The notes: generated by a model not told the origin, from the sequence alone. A stretch of DNA of 64,000 bases from Bactericera cockerelli (GCA_024516035.1 CM044958.1:49145073-49209072), one strand, 5' to 3'; positions 41,676 to 51,471 are shown, counted from the first letter of the stretch. Numbers and translations: made by a program.

Positions 41676-42105
41676 TATTTTACTCAACTCAGTAGCTCAC
41701 CGACTCACTGACTCAGTAGATCAATCAACTCACTCAACTCAATGACTCAGTGACTCACTCAACTCTATGACTCAGTAGCTCATTCAACTCAATGACTCCG
41801 TAGCTCACTCAACTCAATGACTTAGTAGCTCACTGACTCAGTAGCTCACTCAACTTAATGACTCAGGTGCTCACTCAACTCAATGACTCAGTAGCTCACC
41901 GACCATTTGAGTCGTTAGCTCAGTCAGCTCACCGACTAACTGACCCAGTATGGCTCAGTGACTCACTCAACTCTATGACTCAGTAGCTCACACAACTTAA
42001 TGACTCAGTTGCTCACTCAACTCAATGACTCAGTAGCTCACTCAACTCAATGACTCAGTAGCTCACCGACCATTGAGTCGGTAGCTTACTCAACTCACCA
42101 ACTCA
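41676..42105. repeat. 25-bp CTCA-type minisatellite
   Basis: The unit is tcactcaactcaatgactca, then gtagc, with irregular partial units. It covers about 430 bp and ends at the SINE-C head at 42112. Confidence 0.9.
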
Positions 42106-42111
42106 ATAGAT

Positions 42112-42250
42112 CCGCGATCGATAAGAAGGAAGACTCGTAACCTCTAGGTCAGTGGTTCGAGTGCCAAGTATGGCAAATTATTTAGTAAAGGCGAATTTTA
42201 GTATTTGTATGATATCACGTTTGTGATGAACTCTAATAAAAGTTTGTATT
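42112..42250 (+). mobile_element. SINE family C, copy C6
   Basis: gatccgcgatcgataagaag, cctctaggtcagtggttcga, then tttagtaaaggcgaatttta and tgatatcacgtttgtgatga. The whole order is kept although the head is worn. Confidence 0.75.
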
Positions 42251-42304
42251 ATTTTTCTTTATTTAAACAATTTATGCGTGTATTATTTATTTAATTTTTA
42301 AATA

Positions 42305-42475
42305 TTTATTTTTTCTCTCTCTCCCCCACCTCTCTCTCTCTCTCTCCCCACTCTCTCCTTCTCTCTCCTCTGGTATTCTATCTTTTTCTCTTTCTCTCTC
42401 ACTCTCTCTCTCTCCCCCCCACTCTCTCCTTCTCTCTCACTCTGTCTCTCTCCCCCCTCTTTCTCTGGGGAGGCA
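42305..42475. repeat. CT tract
   Basis: (CT)n with repeated ccccactctctccttctctc. The minus-strand Arg/Glu frame is an artefact. Confidence 0.9.
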
Positions 42476-42629
42476 GAGATTCCCCCTACTAAGCTCTTAT
42501 AAAAAGATAGTGTTTTCACCACAGAATGCAGACACTCCATTTTGTGGGTCAAAAGTCTCAACTTGTTCCAAGAAAATAATATTATTATGATAAAGTGAAG
42601 ATTTTTTTTCGAGGGGGAGAAAAAAGGGA

Positions 42630-42634
42630 GAAAC

Positions 42635-42692
<58 letters not shown>

Positions 42693-42725
42693 TGAGATGA
42701 AAAAATAGAGAAAAACAGAGAAAGA
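42630..42725. repeat. (GA)n tract
   Basis: A near-pure (ga)n run of about 45 bp plus diverged flanks. Confidence 0.9.
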
Positions 42726-42789
42726 TCGAACTATGGTCTATATTTTTTTCTGTATATCTTAAAGTAAAGAACCCAACGAACCTAACCCA

Positions 42790-42970
42790 ACCCAACCCAG
42801 GCTGGGTGAGGTTAATGGAACTAGGTGGTAGCAGGTAGGATTTCCATTGCTAGTGGGTTAAGCCTCCGTCGTTATAATGTTAAATGTATATAATATTTAT
42901 CATAAATCAGTTTGTGGCGCATGGATCCGTGATCTGTGTTTCGGATGTTCGAGCCCCAGCCAAGGTTTGA
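42790..42970 (+). mobile_element. SINE family M body, plus strand, with a tRNA-like fragment after it
   Basis: aacccaggctgggtgaggtt, then agcaggtaggatttccattg and gcctccgtcgttat, is an M body. After it, gtggcgcatggatccgtgat and gatgttcgagccccagcc resemble a worn tRNA-like head that is not in the usual order. Confidence 0.6.
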
Positions 42971-43012
42971 ATTTCTCCTCTACTCGTATTTGGGACCCAA
43001 CAAATATAGGTA

Positions 43013-43100
43013 TTACTTTCGAAAAATTTCTAAGATTTGAAATTGTGTTCGTTTTTGTACAAGAAAATATTTTCTTGCTCCGATTTCATATTTCTATTTA
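43013..43100 (+). repeat. LINE 5'-like fragment
   Basis: actttcgaaaaatttctaag, gtgttcgtttttgtacaaga, cttgctccgatttca match 21750-21840 and 36113-36200. The inverse appears at about 44283-44345 after the 5S-headed SINE. Confidence 0.55.
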
Positions 43101-43655
43101 ATAACATCCGGAGCAATTTTTATATTTTTTCTTTCAGACACGCTGCCATAACAATACCATACTAATTCTAATATCCTTTATCCTTAACCATAGTACTAAT
43201 CCTAATATGCTTATGCAATATTGAAAACTTAATATGACATATTTTTTTTTTAACTTGTAGGTAATGCCATTTTCTGCCACTTCAATTCGATAAAAAGCAA
43301 ACAAAACGCTCCCTCACGGTGAGAAGTGCATTATTTACAAATTACCTCATTTTACGCGGAAAGTATACATCTATTCCTGTGCAGACAGTTAGACGTCTTA
43401 CTTGCTCTTCCGGGAAAGAGTTGCGAATCCTCGACAAGTGAAATTCCTTATCCAGGAAATGTTTCTTCCTGTGAAATTTATTCCTATTAGGATGTTCTCT
43501 TGTTCAGGAAATGTTCCTACTTGTAAGGTTTTCTGCTGCGTTGCAGTATGCAGGATGATTATAGTTGATATACTTATGTAGGGAGGATATGCAGGATAAT
43601 ATATGTAGGGAGGATATGCAGGATAATATATGTAGGGGAACTGCTACTCGCTACA
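43101..43655. other. Spacer with a 27-bp triplicate
   Basis: tatgtagggaggatatgcag, then gataata, is repeated about three times at 43570-43640. Otherwise unassigned. Confidence 0.6.
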
Positions 43656-43995
43656 TATTGAGGTGTGGAGCGAGGAGGTGAGAGAGGGTGGGGGAAGAGA
43701 GATGAAATATCAGAAGAAAAAGAAAAAGAAAGGGCAGAGAGAAAGAGGGAGATAAAGAGAGAGAGAGAAAGAGAGAGATAAATAAAAATATAAAGAAAGG
43801 GCAGAGAGAGAGAGAGTAGGATAAAGAATAAAGAGAGATTAACGAAAAATAAAAAGAATGAGAGAGAGAGAGAAGAAAAGTCATAGGAAAAAAACAGAGA
43901 GGAAGGAAAGAGACAGAGAGAGCGAGAGACGATAAGAAGATAGATAAGAAGATATTGGTATAAAAATCAGACAAGAGATATACCCTGTGAGAGAG
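43656..43995. repeat. GA-rich tract
   Basis: Imperfect purine repeats with agaaagggcagagagagaga at about 43730 and 43795. Confidence 0.9.
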
Positions 43996-44023
43996 AAAAA
44001 ATCAAAGCAAAAAAAAATTCCAA

Positions 44024-44300
44024 GCCAGCGTCGATGGCATGTTGAATACACCGGTTCCCTTCAGAACACCGAAGTTAAGCGACATCCAGCGAGGTTACGA
44101 CTTGGATGGGTGACCATTCAAATTCTAATTCTCGTGACGCTGGCTTTTCCCGGCCCCACTTAGGCTGGGTGAGGTCAATGTGAGTAGCAGGTTTGTGAGT
44201 TTCCTGCGAATGGAGGGTAAAACCCCCGTCGTGATATGACCATGGCAGTTGAAAGCGACGTTAAACCCCACTTAAAAAAAAAGAAAAAAAAAAAAAAAAA
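44024..44300 (+). mobile_element. 5S-rRNA-derived SINE with M body, best copy
   Basis: The 5S-like head (44024-44147) has gttgaatacaccggttccct, caccgaagttaagcgacatc, cagcgaggttacgacttgga and tgggtgacc, closing with gacgctggc, which pairs with gccagcgtc at the start. These match the 5S internal promoter: box A, the intermediate element and box C. The body (about 44150-44245) is ggctgggtgaggtcaatgtg, agcaggtttgtgagtttcct, gcgaatggagggtaaaaccc; then gcagttgaaagcgacgttaa and a poly-A of about 25. The same body is under tRNA heads elsewhere in the window. A 5S gene is excluded because the 3' half has lost the usual length and is fused to the body. Confidence 0.88.
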
Positions 44301-44354
44301 TCTTACAAAAACGAACACAATACTTCCAATTGCTAATATTAGAAATTTCTCGGA

Positions 44355-44513
44355 AGTAATAATGAAGAGGATTCAAAAAAGAGATAAAGAAAAACAGAGA
44401 AAAAAGGGAGAGTGGAGGTTATTGAGATAAAGGAGATAGTTTGGAGGAGAAAAATAATGAAAAACACTCCAAAGAGAGAGAGAAAGAGATAAATGGAGGA
44501 GTATTAGAAAAAG

Positions 44514-44566
<53 letters not shown>

Positions 44567-44575
44567 TGGGGAAAA
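44355..44575. repeat. GA-rich tract
   Basis: Purine-rich from about 44355 with a pure (ga)n run at 44519-44555. Confidence 0.9.
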
Positions 44576-44689
44576 AGGTATAGCCGATTGAATACAAAAA
44601 CCGATACAAGATATAAAATTAAAACCTATCCATCATATTGTCCCCCTACTCATTCATCTTGAAGCCTATCAATGGTCTCTTTCATGTCC

Positions 44690-45780
44690 GTCGCTTTTGT
44701 AATACCACATCCCTTCTCCTTTTCCACCACCAAATTCTCTCTTCCTTCCCCCCATCCAATGTTCCCTTATTTTTTCTCTTCCACTTTTTTTCTTTATCTC
44801 CTCCGTCGCTTACCTGAACATCTCCGTTCCACCTCCAAATTCTCCTCCCCTCTACAATTTCCTACATCCCAATTTACTTCCTTTCTCCTCCCTTACCATT
44901 TCTTCCCTACTCCTAATTTTTTCTCTTCCTCCATTATTTCTCGAACTCCTCCGTTACTTGTGTAAAACCTACACATCTCCTTTCCACCTCCAAGTTCACT
45001 TCCCCTCTACATTTTCCCCCTCCAAATTTACTTCATATCTCCTCCCCTACCATTACTTCCCCATTCCTTAATTTTTCTCTTCTGCATTTTGTCTTTACCT
45101 CCATCCGTCCCGTCGCTTGTGTAAAACCTGCACATCTCCGTCTCACCTCCAATTTCTCTTCCCCTCTGCATTTTCCTCTCAGAAATGTCCTCCTATTTCC
45201 TCCCTCAGCATTACTCCTAAGGGTTTGGTGTAAGAGATTGCCACAGGCAATAACCCCGCCCTTCAGGTAGGGCATTAGTTTTGTTCTCTTTTTTGTTCTT
45301 GTTTCTTTGTTCAATCTATTTATTTTTTCTATATAATTTCATTGTATTTTACTGTATATATTTTGTCTTATCTAATAGAGCATAATATTATAATAATAAT
45401 AATACTCTTCCTTCCTAACCCCATACCTGATTTTTTTCTCTTCCTACATTTTGTCTTTACCTCCGTCCGTCTCATCGCTTGTGTGAAACCTTCTCTTCTA
45501 CTCTTCATTTTTCCCCTCCCAATTTACTTTCTATTTCCTCCTCCTTAGATTTACTCTTCCACTCCTCATTTTTTTCTTAAATCCTACCTTGTAATACCTG
45601 CACATCCCTTTTTCTCGTTTCATCTCCAAATTATCTTCCCTCCGTTCCTCCCTCCCTATATTAATCCTTCTTTCCTCCCCTAACTGGTCACTCATCCATT
45701 CTCACTCTTTTTTTCCTCCTCTTCTTTAAGTCCTCGCTTTTGTAATATACCCGCACATTGTACGTCTTCTTTTCTCTTTC
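44690..45780. repeat. Polypyrimidine tandem array with units of about 150 bp
   Basis: A phrase like cgtcgcttgtgtaaaacctg, then cacatctccgttccacctcc, returns at 44803, 44952, 45111 and 45473, and weakly near 45580 and 45732. Element D6 interrupts it. The short frames here are artefacts. Confidence 0.75.
45222..45408 (+). mobile_element. Family D element D6
   Basis: gggtttggtgtaagagattg, hairpin attgcc-aca-ggcaat, ccccgcccttcaggtagggc, tail agcataatattataataata. It is inserted in the 150-bp pyrimidine array and lengthens one period. Confidence 0.82.
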
Positions 45781-45800
45781 CTATTCAACTTAACGTTTCT

Positions 45801-46145
45801 TTAACCTCTATTCGCTAATCTGCTAGCTCCATTTCTCTAACATCCAGGACATTCGAGTTTTAACCTCCATTCCCTGGAAACTTACAAACCATAATCTGCT
45901 AGCTCCATTTCTCTAACATCCAGGTCATTCGAGTTTTAACTTCCATTCCCTGGAAACTTACAAACCATAATCTGCTAGCTCCATTTCTCTAACATCCAGG
46001 TCATTCGAGTTTTAACTTCCATTCCCTGGAAACTTACAAACCATAATCTGCTAGCTCCATTTCTCTAACATTCAGGACATTCGAGTTTCAACCTCTATTC
46101 GCTAGAAACTTACAAACCATAATCTGCTAGCTCCGTTTCTCTAAC
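45801..46145. repeat. 76-bp tandem repeat derived from SINE-M body
   Basis: tgctagctccatttctctaa, then catccaggtcattcgagttt, taacttccattccctggaaa and cttacaaaccataatc. Starts at 45821, 45897, 45973, 46049 and 46125 give a period of 76. The part gttttaacctccattccctg, then gaaacttacaaac, is a diverged inverse M body. There are about 4.5 units. Confidence 0.88.
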
Positions 46146-46364
46146 AGACGATTATTATATTGTTTAAAGACGATTATTATCATATTGTTAAAAATAATTA
46201 TTGTTATATTGTTCCTCTTTCCCTTGTCGTCCAGGTGACCCCAGGTTATCTGTGTTCAGTTTGCTTTGTACAAATTTTATTATTTATAAATGATGTTTTT
46301 TCCCAGGAAAGTCTCATGTTCTTAAAATACATCGTGAAGGTTTAAGGGACTGAGCTTTTCATAA

Positions 46365-46530
46365 TTTGTCTTTTTTCTCTCCTTTTCTCTCCCTTCCTCT
46401 CTCTCTCTCTTCCTCTCTTTTTTCCTCTCTCCTTCCCTCTCTCTGAATCTACCTTCTCTCTCTCTCCCTCTCTCTCCCCCCTCTCTCTCTCTTTCTCTCT
46501 CTCTCACACTCTCTCAATCCTCCCTTTATG
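46365..46530. repeat. CT tract
   Basis: Pyrimidine-only sequence. The minus-strand Arg/Glu frame is an artefact. 46146-46364 and 46531-46714 hold nothing recognised. Confidence 0.9.
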
Positions 46531-46714
46531 TCTGCTTAAGATCAACGTTCCGAGAAGAGCTCATGTCCTAAGGGTGTTCAGTAGCTCACTGGGCAAACAT
46601 ATCCGGGCAAATATTTGTTTTTGGACAGACTTTCTTCCCTTGAACTGTTACTGTTCATTGATATAATTCAGCAATTAGATTTATTGCGGCGCGACAGACT
46701 TTTCGTAGGTTTTC

Positions 46715-46905
46715 GTAGGATCACCGAAGTCGAACAAAGCCCAGCGAGGTGAAGATGCTGGCATTCAGGCCCAACCCAGGCTGGGTGAGGTTAATGTGGG
46801 TAGTAGGTTCGTGAGTTTCCTGAGAATGGAAGATAACTACCCTGTCGTGATAAGACCATGCAGTTGAACGCGTTAGACCTAAATAAATAAAAAAAATCAG
46901 GGTTG
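46715..46905 (+). mobile_element. 5S-rRNA-headed SINE with M body, 5'-truncated copy
   Basis: gatcaccgaagtcgaacaaa, gcccagcgaggtgaag and atgctggc are the 5S 3' half with an internal deletion around box C. Then the M body cccaggctgggtgaggttaa, tgagtttcctgagaatggaa, ccctgtcgtgataagaccat, gcagttgaacgcgttagacc and an A-rich tail. Confidence 0.8.
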
Positions 46906-47032
46906 AGTGAAGAGATAGCGATAATATAACTAAGAATAGGACATACTATCATGTATAAATGTATGTATACATTATTATTTTTAGAACATTTTGTGTTTAT
47001 CACTTTTGTGATATCACAACTTCTCACACTCG

Positions 47033-47172
47033 CACTGACCTCAGTAGCTTGATCGATAAGGCGGCGCACTTGTAAGCTGGAGGTCGGTGGTTCAAGTCCC
47101 GGTTTCAGCGTAGATTTAGTAAAGCTAGTTTTAGTAGTTGTGATAACTCGAAATTGAATCATACAAATATGA
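47033..47172 (+). mobile_element. SINE family C, copy C7
   Basis: A full copy: gacctcagtagcttgatcga, taaggcggcgcacttgtaag, ggtcggtggttcaagtcccg, gtttcagcgtagatttagta, then tgtgataactcg. It forms a tail-to-tail inverted pair with C8. Confidence 0.9.
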
Positions 47173-47296
47173 TAACTTCATCTTTCAAATTTTACTCAAA
47201 CTCGCTTTCTAAATCTACGCTGAAACCGGAACTTGAACCACCGACCTCCAGGTTACAAGTCCGCCGTCTTATTGATCAAGCTACTGAGGTCGGTAC
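47173..47296 (-). mobile_element. SINE family C, copy C8, inverted partner of C7
   Basis: The plus strand runs tgataacttcatctttcaaa, tctacgctgaaaccggaact, tgaaccaccgacctccaggt, ttgatcaagctactgaggtc. Together with C7 it can form a hairpin of about 120-bp arms. A further head fragment (C9) lies at 47385-47448 (minus). Confidence 0.9.
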
Positions 47297-47448
47297 TTCT
47301 AGCAGTTGTTTTGAAGCCACCTTATGTGTTCGAAGTCTTGAGTACACGAGGATAAATTCATGCATTGGGTAGCTTTTGGCTTAGATAACTTGGGACTTGA
47401 ACCACCGACCTCCTGGTTACAAGTCCATTGATCAGACCACTGAGTCGG

Positions 47449-47765
47449 TAATAAATGTTACTCAGATTGACAGTCTCATTTAATTCTACTCGTTAAACTA
47501 CTCTCCGCTTATCTGCACAGTTGCACATCTTTTGCGAAGCGAAGCAAAAATATCACGGCAACACTATTGCGGAGCAAGAGAAGTGCGATCGAAAAACACA
47601 AAGCTGTCATAATAAATCAAACCCAGATGAGGAAGATAGTAAAGTTGCCAATATTATGGCAGACTTTAGGATAGGAAGGGGGTATGTTAGGTTAGGGGGA
47701 GGAGAGGCGAGGTAATACCCATGGTGGGGGGATTATATTTGGTGGACTGCAGTAGGTTAGTGTAA
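47449..47765. other. No recognised feature
   Basis: Includes a 64-codon plus frame at 47521-47715 with balanced composition (Lys/Glu/Asp-rich). It has no motif I recognise and ends in a G-rich stretch. It could be an exon, but I see no good splice sites. Confidence 0.4.
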
Positions 47766-47769
47766 GAGG

Positions 47770-47960
47770 GGGGTAATGTGTCGGGCTAAGGCGGCTGGTC
47801 TTGGAAATGGGGAGCGGAGGGTTTGACCCAGAAGAGGAGGGTTCGAATCTCGGAGCTGGCGACAGCGGTATGCCGTCCAGGTCACCCTAAGTGACCTGCC
47901 AGGGCTGGACCAAGGGACAAGGGTAAAAGGTCAGAAAAGAGATTTTTTCCTTTCGCGTAA
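47770..47960 (+). mobile_element. tRNA-like SINE, family G
   Basis: gtcgggctaaggcggctggt, cttggaaatggggagcggag and B box GGGTTCGAATCTC with a longer spacing, like a class II (Leu/Ser) tRNA. Then gacagcggtatgccgtccag. One copy in the window. Confidence 0.55.
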
Positions 47961-48177
47961 TTTTGGAGCCTCGAAATGAGAGCTTTTTTGTTGGCCGATA
48001 AAGTTCGTTTAAAAACACGTGGTTTTTCTTAATGAACCACTTAAAATGGCGAGAAAAAACTCTTCTGCAACACAGACAAAAGAGTCCTAGAATTTTTTTA
48101 ACTCTTCAGTTGCAATAAAAATAAGGTATAAATTTCTCGCTAGTAATAATAATATTGTAAACAACCTCAGTTTACAA

Positions 48178-48290
48178 TGATTGATAAGGTGACTTGTAAC
48201 CTGGATATCGGTGGTCCAAGTACCGAGTTAAGCAAATATTTAGTCAAGTGAGCTTCAGTAGCTGTGATATCACGATCAAACACCTCGGCC
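48178..48290 (+). mobile_element. SINE family C, copy C10, worn
   Basis: ttgataaggtgacttgtaac, ctggatatcggtggtccaag, gagttaagcaaatatttagt, gtgatatcacgat. The A-box end has been lost. Confidence 0.7.
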
Positions 48291-48850
48291 GAGGTGTGAA
48301 GAACGCCTATACAAAGAAAGAGACAGAGCGGCAAAGAGTAACTCAAATTTGATAACTTTTTTTTCAACTTTCATTAATAAACTTAAATCTTGCCATACTT
48401 TTCGGAAAAGTACCGCTTTCCTGAGGAGCTCAACTTTCCGTGTCCGTGATGGTTGTTTCATGATGATGGGTATTGATGGGTGGACACCCAGAGACAATTT
48501 CTGGGCTCTTTCCATGTCCTGTGTGTGTTGTATTGTGTGGTGTTTATTCCTGAGGAGCAATAGTCTCATCTTCCCCTGTTTTCTCCCCCCTGAATCCGGT
48601 CCTGGAGCTTTCTTCCTCGTCGCAATATGTGTCCGCCACTGGACCAGGGGGGGGGGGGGGGGGGGATATTTAGCACCACGCTTCGACAGCCATTCGGCGG
48701 TAGCAGCACTCCATAAATCCCTGAATTCCAGACTCTACGTTCTGCTGTATGATTTATGCGTCTCCTGTCGGCTCAATTATTATCAATTTTTGCTCTCTAA
48801 TGTTGCGCGATAGAGCCAGCTTCTCCACTGTCCAAGCAAGTGAATAGTAG
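48291..48850. other. Spacer with a repeat fragment and a G19 run
   Basis: 48470-48522 (gggtggacacccagagacaa, then ttctgggctctttcc) is related to the inverted pair around the 27-bp array. 48647-48665 is an uninterrupted G run. A 154-codon plus frame at 48349-48813 spans both and is not supported as a gene. Confidence 0.55.
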
Positions 48851-49042
48851 TAGTAACACTCTTTATTGGAAGGTAACCACAAGGCGAGGTTAATGCTCAC
48901 AGCATTTTCTACCACCTAACCCTCGGAGTCTTATTATTATGTGGTCACAAACTCAAATGAATGAGGAAATATTCATGCACTGGGTGGGATTCGAACCATC
49001 GGATCTCTACGTTACCTGGATGAACCACGTGACTACCAATGC
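48851..49042 (-). mobile_element. SINE family A, copy A4, full length
   Basis: Plus orientation: aacactctttattggaaggt, aaggcgaggttaatgctcac, agcattttctaccacctaac, cttattattatgtggtcaca, actgggtgggattcgaacca, cgtgactaccaatgcac. The distal hairpin aatgct-cac-agcatt is intact. Short gtgaata repeats flank it. Confidence 0.85.
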
Positions 49043-49059
49043 ACGTGAATACACCAGTA

Positions 49060-49150
49060 GTCCATTCCAGAAACACTTTCCACTCTCTAAATCTCCGAAT
49101 CTCCGTTTCAGGAATTTAGAGAATGGAAAGTGTTTTTGGAACGGACCACA
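49060..49150. mobile_element. About 90-bp foldback element
   Basis: The left arm ccattccagaaacactttcc, then actctctaaat, and the right arm atttagagaatggaaagtg, then tttttggaacgg, are imperfect complements around about 25 bp. Related arms are at 13040-13395. Confidence 0.7.
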
Positions 49151-49212
49151 GTTCTCGTCGCTGAAGTTGAAGGCTACGTCCAGCGTGGTTATAGGACGTC
49201 CAGTAGGTAACC
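49151..49212 (+). mobile_element. Possible 5S-derived fragment
   Basis: gttctcgtcgctgaagttga, aggctacgtccagcgtggtt follows the order of the 5S middle region (cgaag.taa, acgtc, gcg.ggtt). It is short and worn, so this is weak. Confidence 0.4.
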
Positions 49213-49305
49213 ACTCAACTCAGTAAAATAACAATAATCATGCAAAACCTGAACTCAATACATTTCCCAATACTAGAACCACTGACCTCCAGATTAAGAG
49301 TCTGC

Positions 49306-49538
49306 TCAGTGCATTGGTAGTCGAGTGGTTGATGAGCTAGTCTGGTAATCTAGGTAGCATAGGGATCCGTTGATTCGAATACCACTCATTGCATGATTTT
49401 TTTATATGAAATACTGATTTATTTGAGTATGTGACTATTGACCATATAATAATAAGACTCTGAGGATTAGGTGGTAGAATATGCTTTGAGCTTTAACCTT
49501 GTATGGTGCATCTGATGCTAAACGAGAATTATTATATC
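49306..49538 (+). mobile_element. SINE family A, copy A3
   Basis: cagtgcattggtagtcgagt, tagtctggtaatctaggtag, gatccgttgattcgaatacc, then taataataagactctgagga, ttaggtggtagaatatgctt and a tail gagaattattat. Confidence 0.85.
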
Positions 49539-49555
49539 GACTTCACTAGATAACC

Positions 49556-49912
49556 TTCTTCTTCTTCTTCTTTTACTCTGTCTTATCCCGCTCAAGCAGG
49601 GTCGACGTTGTTCAACCTCATGGTTGAGGTTGATTGGTTTTGGCACATTTTTTACGGCTGGATGCCCTTCCTAACGCCAACGATTCTATTTGATTTAACG
49701 TCCTGGATTAGGACGGGGGTTTTACCCTCCATTCGCTGGGAATCGTACCAGCTACCCACATTAACCTCACCCAGCCTGGGTAGGGCCGGAAATGGCAGCC
49801 TCACGTGTTTGGATGGAACAGAATTTTCTTCGAAAAGTCTGCCCCAGCCGTGAGTTGAACTCGGGAACTCTGGACTACGGGCAGTAGTCACAACCATTAC
49901 GCCACGGAGGCT
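49556..49912 (-). mobile_element. SINE family M, tRNA-headed full copy M4 with 17-bp target duplication
   Basis: Flanked by a perfect 17-bp repeat gacttcactagataacc at 49539-49555 and 49913-49929, so both ends are fixed and the element is 357 bp. Minus-strand order: tRNA-like head (cctccgtggcgtaatggttg, B box GAGTTCAACTC), linker, M body (ggctgggtgaggttaatgtg, gaatggagggtaaaaccccc), a junction gacgttaaatcaaatagaat, then gcgttaggaagggcatccag and aatgtgccaaaaccaatcaa, and a (gaa)n tail. The phrase ggaagggcatccagccgtaa is one I know from RTE-type LINE and SINE 3' ends in other invertebrates, which suggests an RTE-type partner. Confidence 0.92.
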
Positions 49913-49929
49913 GACTTCACTAGATAACC

Positions 49930-50378
49930 AATAATAATAATATTGTACGGGAAGTTAGGTATTTACATTTTGTCTGGAATATTTTGAGTTCAAAACCCCT
50001 GACGAGAAATAGTCCGCTTTCCTGTGAAGTAATTTATAGCTACGTGTGATCAAAGCTCACAAGTTTGTTTGCTTTTCCGACTATTTCCCGACTTTTCCTC
50101 CCGGAAAACGCACGTGAACCCTACAGGCCTGTAATTTACCTGATGTTCCTCTTTTATCCTCATTTCCCTCACAGACGTTCACTCACAGTTCACTGACATA
50201 GGCAGATGTGTTCATGAAATTTCCACTCAATTTTCCTCCTTTTCCATTTTGATGACGGGAAAACAAAGAAAAACTGATCGCTAGTAAATTGTAATACGTT
50301 AGGAAAATGCGTCTGTCCTTGACGCGTGAGCGGCGTGACGCATGATTTCCTCATGTACTTTCGTTCCGTCGCGACGTT
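49930..50378. other. No recognised feature
   Basis: Moderately complex spacer. No coding or repeat signal I can support. Confidence 0.5.
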
Positions 50379-50568
50379 TATTATTATGATTAAAAAAATA
50401 TTAACAGGACATATTATTAACAAACAAAATAATTATAAAAAAATTAAACAAGATTGACAATAATATAAACAAGAAAAAGATAATCAACATAGATAAAACA
50501 AAATAAAGATATCCTAACTAAAGGGCCGGCTTATTGTCTATGGCAATCTCTTCCACCCAACCCTTACA
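50379..50568 (-). mobile_element. Family D element D7
   Basis: Plus: attattatgattaaaaaaat, then taactaaagggccggcttat, tgtctatggcaatctcttcc, acccaaccctt. The minus-strand copy has one side of its hairpin changed. Confidence 0.75.
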
Positions 50569-50949
50569 GACACAAGGCACAAGTATCTCCCGGTACCGAC
50601 CTTCGTAGGCAGTTCGACCTGAATTTTGGTTTAAAAAAAAATTGCAAAAAAACTGGCTTCTCAAAAACTTGAGTGGTTGTGACATGACGAAAGTGTTTAA
50701 CAAAAATATGACGATTCTCATATTTTTAATGGTGCAAGACGACTGCATAGGCGCCCCGCCCATTTTTAGTCGTTTTTTAGTGTTGTGAGGGGACGTTTCA
50801 TTTTCATTTCATTTTATTATATCTAGTAGGAAGGAATGTAGGTATTTCATTTAATTTTACAGTTTTTTCATAAAAAAATCCCTTAAAGTACAATATCTGT
50901 TGTACGTTTAGGGGGTGGATCATTTATCTTCTTATATTGTTATCAGTTA

Positions 50950-51083
50950 TCATCACAATTGTGTCGGGATAATAGCACAATATCACTCAAAATTTACTAA
51001 ATCATTGCTGAACTTAGGACACGAACCACCGACCTCCAGGTTACAAGTCCGCTGCCTTTATTGATCGAGCTACTGAGGTCAGT
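50950..51083 (-). mobile_element. SINE family C, copy C12
   Basis: Plus: atcacaattgtgtcgggata, aaatttactaaatcattgct, cgaaccaccgacctccaggt, ttgatcgagctactgaggtc. A plus-strand tail-like fragment lies at about 50668-50725. Confidence 0.85.
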
Positions 51084-51279
51084 TAGCTTTCGAGGCCTTT
51101 GGGTCTCTTTTCCCTATGACTTTCTGTGTTTTTGGGATATTCTTTTATGGGTTCTAGAAGTGAGGGGTTGGGCTTCACCCTTTATATGAAACATGATAAA
51201 TACAAGCTGACAGTTTTACTAGATAATCAGGTCCCACAATAATTAAATTATCGATCCACCTTCATGATTCACGGAAGCA

Positions 51280-51339
<60 letters not shown>

Positions 51340-51434
51340 CCTCCCTCCTTCCCCCCCCTCTCTTTATACATCTAGCTCTCACAAAAAAAACACAGATTCT
51401 TCCTTTATCAGAAAAATATCCCTCCATCTAATGC

Positions 51435-51471
<37 letters not shown>

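Noticed and set aside
44024..44147. A functional 5S rRNA gene
   Set aside because: It is diverged from 5S in the 3' half, fused to a SINE body and poly-A, and not in tandem with other 5S units.
48349..48813. 154-codon plus frame as a host gene
   Set aside because: It spans a SINE-C neighbour, a repeat fragment and a G19 run. No recognised motif.
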